A stretch of 59,082 bases of DNA. Origin: Streptomyces sp. SID11385. GTDB taxonomy: Bacteria > Actinomycetota > Actinomycetes > Streptomycetales > Streptomycetaceae. The translations under genes were made by a program, and so were the position numbers. The notes below the pieces were generated by a model that saw nothing but the letters and a program-made list of their open reading frames with translations, was not told where the DNA came from and did no database searches. Location of the stretch: positions 1 through 59,082 of the forward strand of contig NZ_JAAGLR010000377.1 of assembly GCF_010548245.1 (NCBI RefSeq), in the 5' to 3' direction. Positions within the stretch are counted from its first letter, which is position 1. Every line of letters starts with the position of its first letter. Shown here in pieces: positions 17,078 to 25,816 of the stretch.

Positions 17078-17302
17078 GCGGACCTCCTGAAGCGAAGTGG
17101 GCCGTCGATCGTTCTCGAACCCCACCTCCGTGTGTGACGGCCGAGAAGAGCGAAGGGCGTTCCTTCGGAGCACCCGGAGCGGGTGGAACAGCCGCCCTGG
17201 TGTCTCAGCCGGTCGTGTTCCGCGCACGCGGGATCGACGGCTTCGCGCACCTCGTGGCCCGCCCGCGTCGGCGCGCGGCCGGGCGGGCCCCCGGCCGCCT
17301 GG

Positions 17303-18742
17303 TCATCGGCCGTACGCTTCCAGCAGCCGGAGCCACACCTCGCTGATCGTGGGATACGCGGGGACCGCGTGCCAGAGCAGGTCGAGGGGGACTTCGCCGA
17401 CGATCGCGATCGTCGCGGCGTGCAGCAGTTCCGCCACATCGGGACCGGCCAGGGTGAAGCCGACGATCACCTCGCGGTCCTCGTCGACGACCATGCGGGC
17501 ACGGCCCTGGTATCCGTCGGCGTGCAGGGCGGCTCCCGCCACGGCGCCGAGGTCGTAGTCGACGACACGGACGGAAAGCCCTGCGGCCTCGGCCGCTGCG
17601 GCGGTCAGTCCGACCGAAGCGATCTCCGGTTCGGTGAAGGTCACTTGAGGCACCGCCCGCGCGTCCGCCGTGGCGACGTGGCGGCCCCAGGGGCGAGCGT
17701 CGACGGGTTCGCTCTTGGCGCGCGCCACGATGGCGTCGCCCGCCGCGCGGGCCTGGTACTTGCCCTGATGGGTCAGCAGCGCGCGGCGGTTGACGTCTCC
17801 GGCGGCGTACAGCCACCCGTCGGTGAGCGGCGTGCCGTCGTCGCCGAGCACGCGCAGCGTGTCGTCCACCGTCAGCCAGTCGCCCGGTGTCAGGCCGACC
17901 GCGGCGAGGCCGATGTCCTGGGTGTTCGGCGTGCGACCGATCGCGACGAGGATCTCGTCGGCCTCGATGACCTCGCCGGTGGTGAGGGTGAGGTGCACGG
18001 CGCCGTCGCCGTCACGTTTCACGGCTTCGGCCTCCGCGCCGAGGAGTACCGAGGCACCGGCATCGCGCAACGACCCGGTGACCAGTTCCCCGGCGAACGG
18101 CTCGGCGCGCGGCAGGACGCCGTCGCGGGCGAGCATCGTCACCTTCGACCCCAGGGCGGCGAATGCCGTCGCCATCTCCGATGCCACCACGCCGCCACCG
18201 ATGACGGCGAGGCGGCCGGGAACCGCCCGTGCTGCCGCCGCCTCCCGGCTGCTCCACGGCTCCGCCTCGCGCAGACCGGGGATGTCCGGCAGCAGGGCAG
18301 CGCTGCCGGTCGCGACCACGACGGCGTGCCGTGCGGTCAGCGACGTCGTGGCGCCGGCCGCGTCGGTGACCTCGACCACCCGGTCGGAGCCGATGCGCCC
18401 CTGACCCCGGTACAGCGCGATCCCGGCAACGTCGAGCCAGGACACCTGCCCGTCGTCCTTCCAGTGCGAGGAGAAGGCGTCGCGACGGCGGAGCACTGCC
18501 GGGACGTCCAGCTCTCCGGTCACCGCCTCGCGTGATCCCGGCACCCGCCGGGCCGCGCGCAGCGCGGCCGTGCTCCGCAGCAGTGCCTTGGTCGGCATGC
18601 AGGCCCAGTACGAGCACTCACCACCGACCAGTTCCCGCTCGACGACGGCGACGCTCAGTCCGCCCCGCGCCACCCGGTCCGCGACGTTCTCGCCGACCGG
18701 GCCCGCGCCGATCACGACGACGTCGTACGTGTGATCGGCCAT
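17303..18742 (-). CDS. Dihydrolipoamide-dehydrogenase/mercuric-reductase-like flavoprotein
   Basis: 479 residues. The FAD motif is VVVIGAGPVGENVADRVA, the redox-active disulfide is C43-SYWA-C48 in GGECSYWACMPTKALL, and the NAD(P) motif is LAVIGGGVVASEMATAF. The second FAD motif is GWLYAAGDVNRRALLTHQGK, and the dimer-interface His sits in HAVPAYPTISEVW. This is a complete class I pyridine nucleotide-disulfide oxidoreductase. No lipoyl-complex genes are nearby, so it is probably not the housekeeping E3 subunit; members of this branch reduce quinones, low-molecular disulfides or metals. It begins one base after the stop of the DUF308 gene, making a two-gene operon transcribed away from the TetR gene. 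Confidence 0.85.
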   Translation of the reverse strand: MADHTYDVVVIGAGPVGENVADRVARGGLSVAVVERELVGGECSYWACMPTKALLRSTAALRAARRVPGSREAVTGELDVPAVLRRRDAFSSHWKDDGQVSWLDVAGIALYRGQGRIGSDRVVEVTDAAGATTSLTARHAVVVATGSAALLPDIPGLREAEPWSSREAAAARAVPGRLAVIGGGVVASEMATAFAALGSKVTMLARDGVLPRAEPFAGELVTGSLRDAGASVLLGAEAEAVKRDGDGAVHLTLTTGEVIEADEILVAIGRTPNTQDIGLAAVGLTPGDWLTVDDTLRVLGDDGTPLTDGWLYAAGDVNRRALLTHQGKYQARAAGDAIVARAKSEPVDARPWGRHVATADARAVPQVTFTEPEIASVGLTAAAAEAAGLSVRVVDYDLGAVAGAALHADGYQGRARMVVDEDREVIVGFTLAGPDVAELLHAATIAIVGEVPLDLLWHAVPAYPTISEVWLRLLEAYGR

Positions 18743-18743
18743 G

Positions 18744-19304
18744 TCAGCGCTCCTTGGTGGCGCGGCCCAGGCGCAGGGCCGAGATGAGGAAGAAGACGCC
18801 GCCGGGGATCGCGTAGCCGACCGCGCTGGTGAGCGTGGGATCGTCCGCGCCGGCGGATGCCACGAACGACGCCCCGGCCAGCACCGAGATGCCGCCGCTG
18901 AGGATCATCGGCCACTGGCCGCCCATCTTGCGGCGGGGGACGGCCACGATCAGCTGGACCAGCCCGGACACGATCGCCCAGGCGCCCCAGACGCGCAGCA
19001 CCGCCGGGATGCCGGAGGCGCAGGCGATGCCCACGCCGATGGCCGCGATCAGGCTGACCGCCATGTTCACGTAGAGCAGCGCCGGCGAGCCCGTGGTGCG
19101 CGAGGCCCTCGTGTCGACGACGGCCGCGCCGACGTCGAACAGGGGGTACAGCACGAGCAGCACGGCCGCGACCGGGCTGATCCTGTCGGTCGTCGTGAAC
19201 ATCACGAGGGCCCAGACGAGGGCGAACGCGAACCGGACGAAGTAGAGACGCCGCAGGGCGGACGCCGTGGTGGTGATGCCTGACGGAGCAGCGATGGCGC
19301 TCAC
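18744..19304 (-). CDS. DUF308/HdeD-like small membrane protein
   Basis: 186 residues from the GTG at 19304, with GAAAGGA six bases upstream. About six hydrophobic segments (FVRFAFALVWALVMFTT, SPVAAVLLVLYPLFDVGAAV, LLYVNMAVSLIAAIGVGIA, AWAIVSGLVQLIVAV and others) fill the chain, with short polar loops. The layout resembles HdeD-like DUF308 proteins, whose role in acid or other stress is only loosely defined. It is the first gene of an operon with the Lpd-like oxidoreductase. The promoter on this strand (TTGACG, then 17 bases to CATTCT) sits between two GAACGTTC palindromes. Confidence 0.65.
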   Translation of the reverse strand: MSAIAAPSGITTTASALRRLYFVRFAFALVWALVMFTTTDRISPVAAVLLVLYPLFDVGAAVVDTRASRTTGSPALLYVNMAVSLIAAIGVGIACASGIPAVLRVWGAWAIVSGLVQLIVAVPRRKMGGQWPMILSGGISVLAGASFVASAGADDPTLTSAVGYAIPGGVFFLISALRLGRATKER

Positions 19305-19430
19305 GATGTTCCTTTCGGTGAACACGCGAAGGGAGGTGCTGTTCTCGCGTTCGGCCGGCGCGACGAGCACGTATGAGCCCTGATGAGGCGGTACGAGTTC
19401 GTACGGGACCGGCCGCACATTCACGAGAAT

Positions 19431-19503
19431 GAACGTTCTGTTCCCTCGAAGAATGGCAAGGATGCGGCACGCCGTCAAGACCGAACGTTCTACCCGTTAT
19501 GAT
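19431..19503. promoter_or_regulatory. Divergent promoter with two GAACGTTC operators at the TetR gene
   Basis: GAACGTTC occurs at 19431-19438 and 19483-19490, 52 bases apart. The right element is part of GTCAAGACCGAACGTTCTA (19474-19492), a 19-base word repeated exactly at 27562-27580. Leftward, TTGACG overlaps this word and leads to CATTCT 17 bases on, driving the DUF308 operon. Rightward, TATGAT at 19498-19503 lies seven bases before the TetR ATG at 19510, so the mRNA may be leaderless. Both promoters would be blocked by a repressor on these palindromes. Confidence 0.65.
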
Positions 19504-19509
19504 GGCGGC

Positions 19510-20118
19510 ATGGTGCGCAGCGAATCCGAAAGCCGACCGTCCGAAGCGCGGAACCGACTCCTCGCGACAGCAAGCCGGGTGTTCTACGCGGAGGGCATCC
19601 ACAGCGTCGGCGTCGATCGCATCGTCGCGGAAGCACAGGTGACACGGGCCACCTTCTATCGTCACTTCCCCAGCAAGGAGAGCCTGGTCGTCGCCTATCT
19701 GGAAGCGGCGGACCACGTCATGCGCGAACGGGCCGCCGCGGCCGTCGCCGCCGGGCTCACGCCGGCCGACACCCTCCGCGCTCTCGCCTCTGCCATCGCC
19801 GAGGACATCCGGTCCCCCGGCTTCCGGGGGTGCGCGTTCCTCAATGCCGTCGCCGAGTTCCCGGATGCCGATCACCCGGTGCACCAGGCCGTCCTGGCGC
19901 ACCGCCAGTGGTTCCTCGACACCGTCACCGAGCTCCTGTCGAAGACCGGGGAGCGGCCCGCCGAGCCCGCCGCCCGCCACTTCGTGATGCTGCGGGACGG
20001 CGCGATGGCCGCCGGCTGCCTCTCCGATCCGGAGCTGGTGGGCGAGACCTTCCTGCTGGGCGTGGAAGGACTTCTCGAAGCGCACGCCTCCCCCGCCCGC
20101 CCGAAGCCGTCTGCCTGA
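19510..20118 (+). CDS. TetR/AcrR-family transcriptional regulator
   Basis: 202 residues. The N-terminal helix-turn-helix (residues about 13-60) reads RNRLLATASRVFYAEGIHSV, then VDRIVAEAQVTRATFYRHFP and SKESLVVAYLEA, a standard TetR DNA-binding domain. The C-terminal ligand domain has GFRGCAFLNAVAEFPDADHP, as in members that sense hydrophobic or electrophilic compounds; its Cys could be a redox sensor (inference). No ribosome-binding site precedes the ATG, and the -10 box is seven bases away, so translation is probably leaderless. The protein most likely represses itself and the divergent DUF308-flavoprotein operon through the GAACGTTC pair. The identical word at 27.57 kb extends its probable regulon. 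Confidence 0.88.
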   Translation: MVRSESESRPSEARNRLLATASRVFYAEGIHSVGVDRIVAEAQVTRATFYRHFPSKESLVVAYLEAADHVMRERAAAAVAAGLTPADTLRALASAIAEDIRSPGFRGCAFLNAVAEFPDADHPVHQAVLAHRQWFLDTVTELLSKTGERPAEPAARHFVMLRDGAMAAGCLSDPELVGETFLLGVEGLLEAHASPARPKPSA

Positions 20119-20147
20119 CCGCGCCGGGCCCGCCTCGCCGGGCGCGG
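20119..20147. terminator. GC-rich hairpin between convergent TetR and HyuB genes
   Basis: CCGCGCC and GGCGCGG form a 7-bp stem with a 15-base GC-rich loop just after the TetR stop. There is no T run, as is usual in Streptomyces. Confidence 0.4.
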
Positions 20148-20204
20148 GCGCTCACGCGCCCGAACTCGCCCGAAGAGGCGGCCCGCCCGGCCTGCCGGTC
20201 GGGG

Positions 20205-22529
20205 TCAGGCCCACTTCCGGTAGTCGTCGTAGGGCAGCGGATGATCGACGGGCACGACACGCGAGCTGACCGCGGTCAGGCATCCCGGGCAGAACAGCTG
20301 GCGGAAGACGATGTCCGTATCGACGTACACCGACGGGTCGTGCCAGATGTGCGGTCCGGCGTGCGCCGGGGGCAGGTCGCGGCGCGCCAGTGCGGCGACG
20401 AAGGCGCTGTCGGCCAGCGGGCCGATCCCGGTGCCGCAGTGCGCGCACACCACCGTCCTGCCGTGCGGGGCCTCCACGAAGGCGAGATTGTCGTCGAGCC
20501 GGTGGGCGCCGCTCAGGGGGTGTGTCCCGAGGGGTGACAGGTCAGCGCCGGGCAGGCCCGCGTCCGTCGCGCGCTCCCGCCGCAGCAGTCGGCGGGTCTC
20601 CTCGGTCGCGGTCGCGTCCACCCGGTTGCCGTCGCCGAGGACGACGCCGTAGACCTCCTTCGCCGCCCGGGCGGAGACGCCTGCCCGCAGGACGTCGTCG
20701 CGGACCGTCCCGGCCGGACGGAGCAGCGGGTCGCCGTACCCGCCACCGGCCTGCCAGTGCAGGTAGAGCGCGTCCCGGGGTCCGAGGTGCGACTCCCCTT
20801 CGCAGGGCAGCACGTCGATGTCGCCGCCGAGGTCGTCCAGGCCGCCCGGGATCGCCGTCGCCCCGGCGAGCTGGGGCACGTCGATGCCGCGGACGACGAG
20901 GTCGAGCTGCGAGTTGCCCGGGTACCCGCCGGCCAGGCCGACGTTCTGGTTCGCGACTTTGCCCGTGCCGGAGATGACCAGCGACATGCTCCCGGTCTGA
21001 TCCGGGTGCTGCACGTAGCAGACGGAGCCGCTCATGCCGCCGCGCTGCCGGCCCGGTCCGCCGGAGTCGGTCTGCTCCCGTCGCCACAGGGCGACCAGGG
21101 GGTAGAGGTACTCGGTCATCTCGACGTCGGGCGCCCGCGCGGAGGGGATGATGAGCCGGCCGCCGGTGTCGACGCCGTCGTGGTGGACCTGGGCGCCGTA
21201 CCCGCCTGCCATGACGTCGAAGACGGGCGACACGAAGCCCTTGCTGCCACCTCCGCGGACGTCGACGCCGGACACCACGCAGAGATCGGTGGTGCCGTTG
21301 CAGATCGACTGCACGTCGCCGCGGTGGTCCGGTTCGGCGTCGAGCATCTTGGCGATCACTTCGGCGATCAGGTTGCCCGCCCCCCACGCCGGGCCGAAGG
21401 GGCCCTTCCCCACGGCCGCCGGGAACGAGGCGTTGGTGATCGTGTCCTCGTCCGTGACGATCTCGAAGCAGCGCATGAGCCCGCCCGCCGCCCAGGGGAT
21501 GGTCCCGGCCAGCAGCGGCAGCATCGTGAAGACGATGCCCGCCCGCAGGCCGGGGTAGGGGCAGTTGATGATGCCGGTCTGCCCGGCCGTCCCCCGGAAG
21601 TCGAAGACCAGCCGGTCGGCTTCCTTCGTCATCGCGACCTTGATCGCGTGCAGGTCGCGGTCGCCCGTCCGCGACTGTTCCTGGTAGCCGACGGCGGTCC
21701 AGGTCCCGTCGGGCAGGGTGGTCAGCTTGGCCCGCAAGCGGCGCTCGGCGTCGTCCATCATCCGGTGCATGACGGCCTTGACGGTGTCGGCACCGTACTT
21801 GTCGATGAGCCGGAGGATCTGGTCGGCCGCGTTCTTGTTCGCGGCGATCTTGGCGCGCAGGTCGAGTCCCACCATGTGGGGGAGCCGTGACCTGCGGACC
21901 CAGGCGTCGGCCACGTCGCGCTGCAACACCCCGCCCCGGACCACCTTGAGGGGCGGTGTGGGCACCGCCTCGCCGAACACGTCGTGAGCCGACGGGCTGA
22001 AGGAGCCCGGCCGCGGCCCGCCGAGGTCCACTTGGTGGGCGATGGCTGTGGTCCAGCCGAACAGCTTGCCGTCGTGGAAGACGGGTGCCAGCACGGCGGC
22101 GTCGTTCTGGTGCAGTCCGCCGCCGATCCAGGGGTCGTTGCAGAGGAACATGTCGCCTTCGGCGATGCCCGGATTGTCGCCGCGGTGGCGCAGCGTCCAG
22201 ACGATGGCGAGGTCCATGGAGCCGATGAGGCCGATGTTGTAGGCGCCGACCTGGACCTGCTCGCCGAGCTCGTCGCAGATGGAGAAGTTGAAGTCGTTGG
22301 ACTCGGTGACGACGTGCGAGCCCGACATCCGTCGCAGCGTCTCCCCCATCTCCTGGGTGATGGCCCACAGGCGGTGCCGTACGACCTCATAGGTCAACGC
22401 GTTGACTTCGCCGCTCCGTTGGTCGTCGATCCGGTGCAGGGGTACGGACGGCGATATCTGCCGCAGCAGTTCCTCGCGCGGCACGGGGCGGCTGGTGAAC
22501 TCGTCCGACCCGGGAATCTTCGTTGTCAT
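20205..22529 (-). CDS. Hydantoinase B/acetone carboxylase alpha-like subunit fused to AcxC-like Zn domain
   Basis: 774 residues from the ATG at 22529, with GAGGAC upstream. Residues about 30-620 are a HyuB domain: EVVRHRLWAITQEMGETLRR, GSHVVTESNDFNFSICDELG, GDMFLCNDPWIGGGLHQNDA and HQVDLGGPRPGSF. After about residue 670 there is a region resembling the small gamma subunit of acetone/acetophenone carboxylases, with two Cys pairs (VVCAHCGTGIGPL and LFCPGCLTAVSSRVVPVDHP). HyuA/HyuB partners perform ATP-dependent hydrolysis or carboxylation of hydantoins, 5-oxoproline or ketones. The fused Zn-binding tail points to a carboxylase-type complex. The HyuA gene lies 10 bases upstream, so both are cotranscribed. 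The substrate is unknown. Confidence 0.85.
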   Translation of the reverse strand: MTTKIPGSDEFTSRPVPREELLRQISPSVPLHRIDDQRSGEVNALTYEVVRHRLWAITQEMGETLRRMSGSHVVTESNDFNFSICDELGEQVQVGAYNIGLIGSMDLAIVWTLRHRGDNPGIAEGDMFLCNDPWIGGGLHQNDAAVLAPVFHDGKLFGWTTAIAHQVDLGGPRPGSFSPSAHDVFGEAVPTPPLKVVRGGVLQRDVADAWVRRSRLPHMVGLDLRAKIAANKNAADQILRLIDKYGADTVKAVMHRMMDDAERRLRAKLTTLPDGTWTAVGYQEQSRTGDRDLHAIKVAMTKEADRLVFDFRGTAGQTGIINCPYPGLRAGIVFTMLPLLAGTIPWAAGGLMRCFEIVTDEDTITNASFPAAVGKGPFGPAWGAGNLIAEVIAKMLDAEPDHRGDVQSICNGTTDLCVVSGVDVRGGGSKGFVSPVFDVMAGGYGAQVHHDGVDTGGRLIIPSARAPDVEMTEYLYPLVALWRREQTDSGGPGRQRGGMSGSVCYVQHPDQTGSMSLVISGTGKVANQNVGLAGGYPGNSQLDLVVRGIDVPQLAGATAIPGGLDDLGGDIDVLPCEGESHLGPRDALYLHWQAGGGYGDPLLRPAGTVRDDVLRAGVSARAAKEVYGVVLGDGNRVDATATEETRRLLRRERATDAGLPGADLSPLGTHPLSGAHRLDDNLAFVEAPHGRTVVCAHCGTGIGPLADSAFVAALARRDLPPAHAGPHIWHDPSVYVDTDIVFRQLFCPGCLTAVSSRVVPVDHPLPYDDYRKWA

Positions 22530-22539
22530 GGAGCTGTCC

Positions 22540-24642
22540 TCACCGGTAGCTGAGTACGAGGTTGCCGAGGCGGTCGACACGGCCGGTCACCCCGGCGGGG
22601 ATCACCACGACGGTGGTCGGCACGTCGACGATCGCCGGCCCCGCGATCTCGTGGCCCGCGCGCAACCCGGCGTAGTCGTAGACGGGGGTGGGAACGAAAC
22701 CGGTCTGCGCGTCGAGGCAGACGGAACGCTCTTCCAGGAGGGCCTCGGCCGGGTCGGAGCCGGTGGCCTCGGCGACGTCCGGCAGGACGACGGGGAAGCC
22801 GAGGCCGGCTGTGGCTCGCGCGCGGTAGGTGATCGCCTGCACGCCCGCTTCGCGGTAGCCGGCCCCTGATCCGTTGACGCGCTCGTACTGTTCCTCGAAG
22901 CGCTCCAGGATCTCGTCAGCAGTGTGCTCGGTGAAGACGCCGTCCGGGACGGCGGTCGCGAGTTCGTTGACCTGCATCGAGTAGCGCAGGTCGACCTCGC
23001 GCCGCATGGTCACCTCCTGGAAGTTCACCTTCTGCCGGTCGAGCGCGCCCCGCAGGTCGGCTTCCAGCCGCGCGTAGTGGGAAGCCAGCGTCGTGTGGGC
23101 GACAGGGAAGGAGGAGGGGTCGGAGAGTTCCGCGCTCAGGACGATGTCCGAGGCGGCGAGCCCGTAGGCGGAGAAGGCGGAGGCGACGGGGCCGAGCGGG
23201 ACGACGACCTCGCTCACCCCCAGGTCCCGGCAGTACCCGGCGCAGTGGGCGGGACCGGCGCCGCCGAAGGCGTAGGCGACGAAGTCCCGGGGGTCGTGGC
23301 CGGCTTGGACGACGGCTCGGCGCAGGAGGTCTCCCGCCTGCGCGTTCTGGACCTCGTGGATGGCGATGGCGGCCTCTTCGACGGTGAGGCCGAGCGGTTC
23401 CGCCACGTGCCGGCGGATCGCCCGGCGCGCCAGCTCGGTGCTGAGCGGCTTTCGGCCGCCGAGCAGTCCGCGCGGGCTGAGGATGCCGAGGACGAGGTTG
23501 GCGTCGGTGTTGGTGGGATGCGTGCCGCCGTTGCCGTAGCAGGCGGGGCCGGGGACGGCCTCGGCGCTCCGCGGGCCGAGGCGCAGGTTGCCGCCGTCGT
23601 CCACGGAGGCGAGCGCCCCGCCGCCGGAACCGATCGTGTGCACACGGATGGTCGCCGCGTTGATCGGGTACTGGTTCACGATCGATCCCGGCGCCATCAC
23701 GGGCTCTCCGTCGACGATCAGTCCTGCCAGGAAGGTGGTTCCGCCGACGTCGGTGGTGATGACGTTGCGGTGGCCCAACTGCTCGGCCATGCGCATCCCG
23801 CCGATGACCCCGCCGGACAGGACGGACCCGACCGTGGTGATGGCGTGTTCGGGCGCCCGGTCGGCCGTGATGGTGCCTCCCTCGCTCTGCATGACCAGCA
23901 GGGGGCCTTTGAGGCCGTTCTCCTCCAGTCGCTCGCGCAGCGGGGTCAGGTACGCGCGCAGCCGGGGCCCGATCTGGGCGTTCATGACCGTCGTGGCGGT
24001 CCGCGCGAACTCGCGGATGCGGGGGCTGACCGTGCTGGAGAGCGTGACGTACATGTCCGGGGCGATCTCGTGGATCAGCTCGCGGACACGCCGTTCGTGC
24101 GCGTCGTTCTTGAACGACCACAGCAGGCAGACGGCGATCGCCTCGACGCCCTGGTCCACGAGGGACCGCGCGACGTCGCGGACCTCGTCCTCGTCGAGGG
24201 GCACCAGCACCTTGCCGGCGTGGTCGATCCGCTCCGTGACCTCGCGTGCGCGGTGCTTGGGGATCAGGGGTGCGGGTTTGCGCCGGCGGAGGGTGTCCTG
24301 GATCTCGTGGGCGGCCTTGCCGAGGGTGCGCCCCTCGGCGTTCATGATGTAGATGGCGTCCCGGTGGCCTTTGGTGGCGATGAGCCCGACATCGGCCACG
24401 GTCCCCTGCACCAATGCGTTGATCGACGCGGTCGTGCCGTGGGCGATGTAGTCGGTCTGCGAGAGCAGTTCGCCGAGGCCGATGTCCAGCTCGCCGGCGA
24501 TGTCCTCGATCGTCCGCATGACGCCGAGCTCGCGGTGCGGCGGGGTCGTCGGTGTCTTGGCCGAGACGATACGGCCGGCACCGTCCGAGGCGACGGCGTC
24601 GGTGAACGTCCCGCCCACGTCGATGCCCAGTGCGTATGACAT
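22540..24642 (-). CDS. Hydantoinase A/acetone carboxylase beta-like subunit
   Basis: 700 residues starting at ATG. It opens with YALGIDVGGTFTDAVASDG, the ASKHA-type phosphate-binding motif of HyuA, followed by DYIAHGTTASINALVQG, MQSEGGTITADRAPEHAITT, a second phosphate motif ITTDVGGTTFLAGLIVDG, and GGAGPAHCAGYCRDLG. The C-terminal acetone-carboxylase-like part covers the last 180 residues. The protein should use ATP to activate its substrate and partner with the HyuB-AcxC fusion encoded 10 bases downstream. A 206-base gap separates it from the SDR gene upstream on the same strand; I see no clear promoter there, so it may be read through from the operon beginning near 27.5 kb or have its own start. 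Confidence 0.87.
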   Translation of the reverse strand: MSYALGIDVGGTFTDAVASDGAGRIVSAKTPTTPPHRELGVMRTIEDIAGELDIGLGELLSQTDYIAHGTTASINALVQGTVADVGLIATKGHRDAIYIMNAEGRTLGKAAHEIQDTLRRRKPAPLIPKHRAREVTERIDHAGKVLVPLDEDEVRDVARSLVDQGVEAIAVCLLWSFKNDAHERRVRELIHEIAPDMYVTLSSTVSPRIREFARTATTVMNAQIGPRLRAYLTPLRERLEENGLKGPLLVMQSEGGTITADRAPEHAITTVGSVLSGGVIGGMRMAEQLGHRNVITTDVGGTTFLAGLIVDGEPVMAPGSIVNQYPINAATIRVHTIGSGGGALASVDDGGNLRLGPRSAEAVPGPACYGNGGTHPTNTDANLVLGILSPRGLLGGRKPLSTELARRAIRRHVAEPLGLTVEEAAIAIHEVQNAQAGDLLRRAVVQAGHDPRDFVAYAFGGAGPAHCAGYCRDLGVSEVVVPLGPVASAFSAYGLAASDIVLSAELSDPSSFPVAHTTLASHYARLEADLRGALDRQKVNFQEVTMRREVDLRYSMQVNELATAVPDGVFTEHTADEILERFEEQYERVNGSGAGYREAGVQAITYRARATAGLGFPVVLPDVAEATGSDPAEALLEERSVCLDAQTGFVPTPVYDYAGLRAGHEIAGPAIVDVPTTVVVIPAGVTGRVDRLGNLVLSYR

Positions 24643-24848
24643 GTGTCTTCTCCGGTTGTCTACCGCTTGTGGGTGTCGCAGCGCTCAGTGGATGTGCTCA
24701 GGAGCAGTCCGGCGAGGGTGTGACGCCCGCGCTCGCGCGCCGCTTCTGCCCGGGGGTCCCCGTCGACGGCGCCGTCGGTCCGCGGCAGGGTGCGCGCGGA
24801 CGCGAGCACGTCGCGCGCCGGCTCTCCTCTGTTCCTGACGCCGAGGTG

Positions 24849-25778
24849 TCAGTAGCTGACCTCTGTCAGCAGCTCCGTCTCCCTCCACAGTCGCCGCTGC
24901 AGTCCGATGTCGTGGGACAGCCCGGACGAGGTTCCCCGCACGGGGTACCCGGTGCGTTGCGCGCGTCCGGGCGGGCAGTAGTAGTCGCCGCCGCGCGCGT
25001 CGGGGTCGGTGGCGGCGCGCAGGGGGCCGAGAGCGCCCTTCGCCGCGCTTTGCGACAGCGCCAGGACGATCGGGTTCACCTTGGGGTTGAGCACGGTTCG
25101 GACCAGCCGGTTCATCTCCCGCCCGCCGTCGGTTCGGGCGATGCCCGGATTCCCGGCCAGCGCGATGGTGCGGGAACCGCTGGCTTCGAGCCGCCGGTTC
25201 AGTTCGTACGTGAAGAGCAGATTGGCCAGTTTGGCCCGGTAGTAGGCCGTGGTGAACCGGTACTCCGGTCCCTGCTCGGGGTCGAGGTCGGCGGGATCGA
25301 TGCTGCCTTGACGATGGCCGTTGCTGGCGACGGTCACCACCCTCGATCCGGGCACGTCGGTCATCAGGTCCAGGACCAGGCCGGTGAAGGCGAACGGGCC
25401 GATGTGGTTGACGGCGATCGTCGACTCGAAGCCGTCCTCGCTGACCCCGTACCACCGGCGGATGCCACCGGCGTTGTTCACGAGCAGATCGACGCGGTCG
25501 TACGCGGCGTGCAGGTGGTGAGCCGCCGCGCGGACGGAGGCCAGCGAGGCGAGGTCGAGCGGGAGAGTGCGAACGGTGGCACCGGGCGTGAGGGTGCTGA
25601 TCCGGTCGGCGGCCGCGGCCGCCTTGATCGCGTCGCGACAGGCCAGCACCACGTCCGCGCCCCGCCCGGCGAGGGCCGCCGCGATCGCGAACCCCAAGCC
25701 GGTGTTCGCGCCGGTCACGACGGCCGTACGGCCCCGCAGCCCGGGGATGTCCCGAGCGGTCCAACGTCGGTCTGCCAC
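24849..25778 (-). CDS. Short-chain dehydrogenase/reductase
   Basis: 309 residues from the GTG at 25778, seven bases after GGAG. The ATG at 25817, which overlaps the stop of the previous gene, would add a Pro-rich tail. The sequence opens as WTARDIPGLRGRTAVVTGAN then TGLG (cofactor loop TGxxxGxG), LLVNNAGGI, VVTVASNGHR with the catalytic Ser region, and YYRAKLANLLFTYEL with the YxxxK pair. The layout matches WW-oxidoreductase/retinol-dehydrogenase-like SDRs common in actinobacteria. It follows the exported chorismate mutase gene by 38 bases, suggesting one transcript. The substrate cannot be inferred. Confidence 0.85.
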   Translation of the reverse strand: MADRRWTARDIPGLRGRTAVVTGANTGLGFAIAAALAGRGADVVLACRDAIKAAAAADRISTLTPGATVRTLPLDLASLASVRAAAHHLHAAYDRVDLLVNNAGGIRRWYGVSEDGFESTIAVNHIGPFAFTGLVLDLMTDVPGSRVVTVASNGHRQGSIDPADLDPEQGPEYRFTTAYYRAKLANLLFTYELNRRLEASGSRTIALAGNPGIARTDGGREMNRLVRTVLNPKVNPIVLALSQSAAKGALGPLRAATDPDARGGDYYCPPGRAQRTGYPVRGTSSGLSHDIGLQRRLWRETELLTEVSY

Positions 25779-25816
25779 AGTGGTGCTCCAGGTGGGAGGT
25801 GGTGGGGGCAGGGGCA

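Noticed and set aside
17303..18742. Housekeeping dihydrolipoamide dehydrogenase or mercuric reductase
   Set aside because: No 2-oxo-acid dehydrogenase, merA N-terminal metal domain or mer genes nearby; the pairing with a DUF308 protein suggests a different role.
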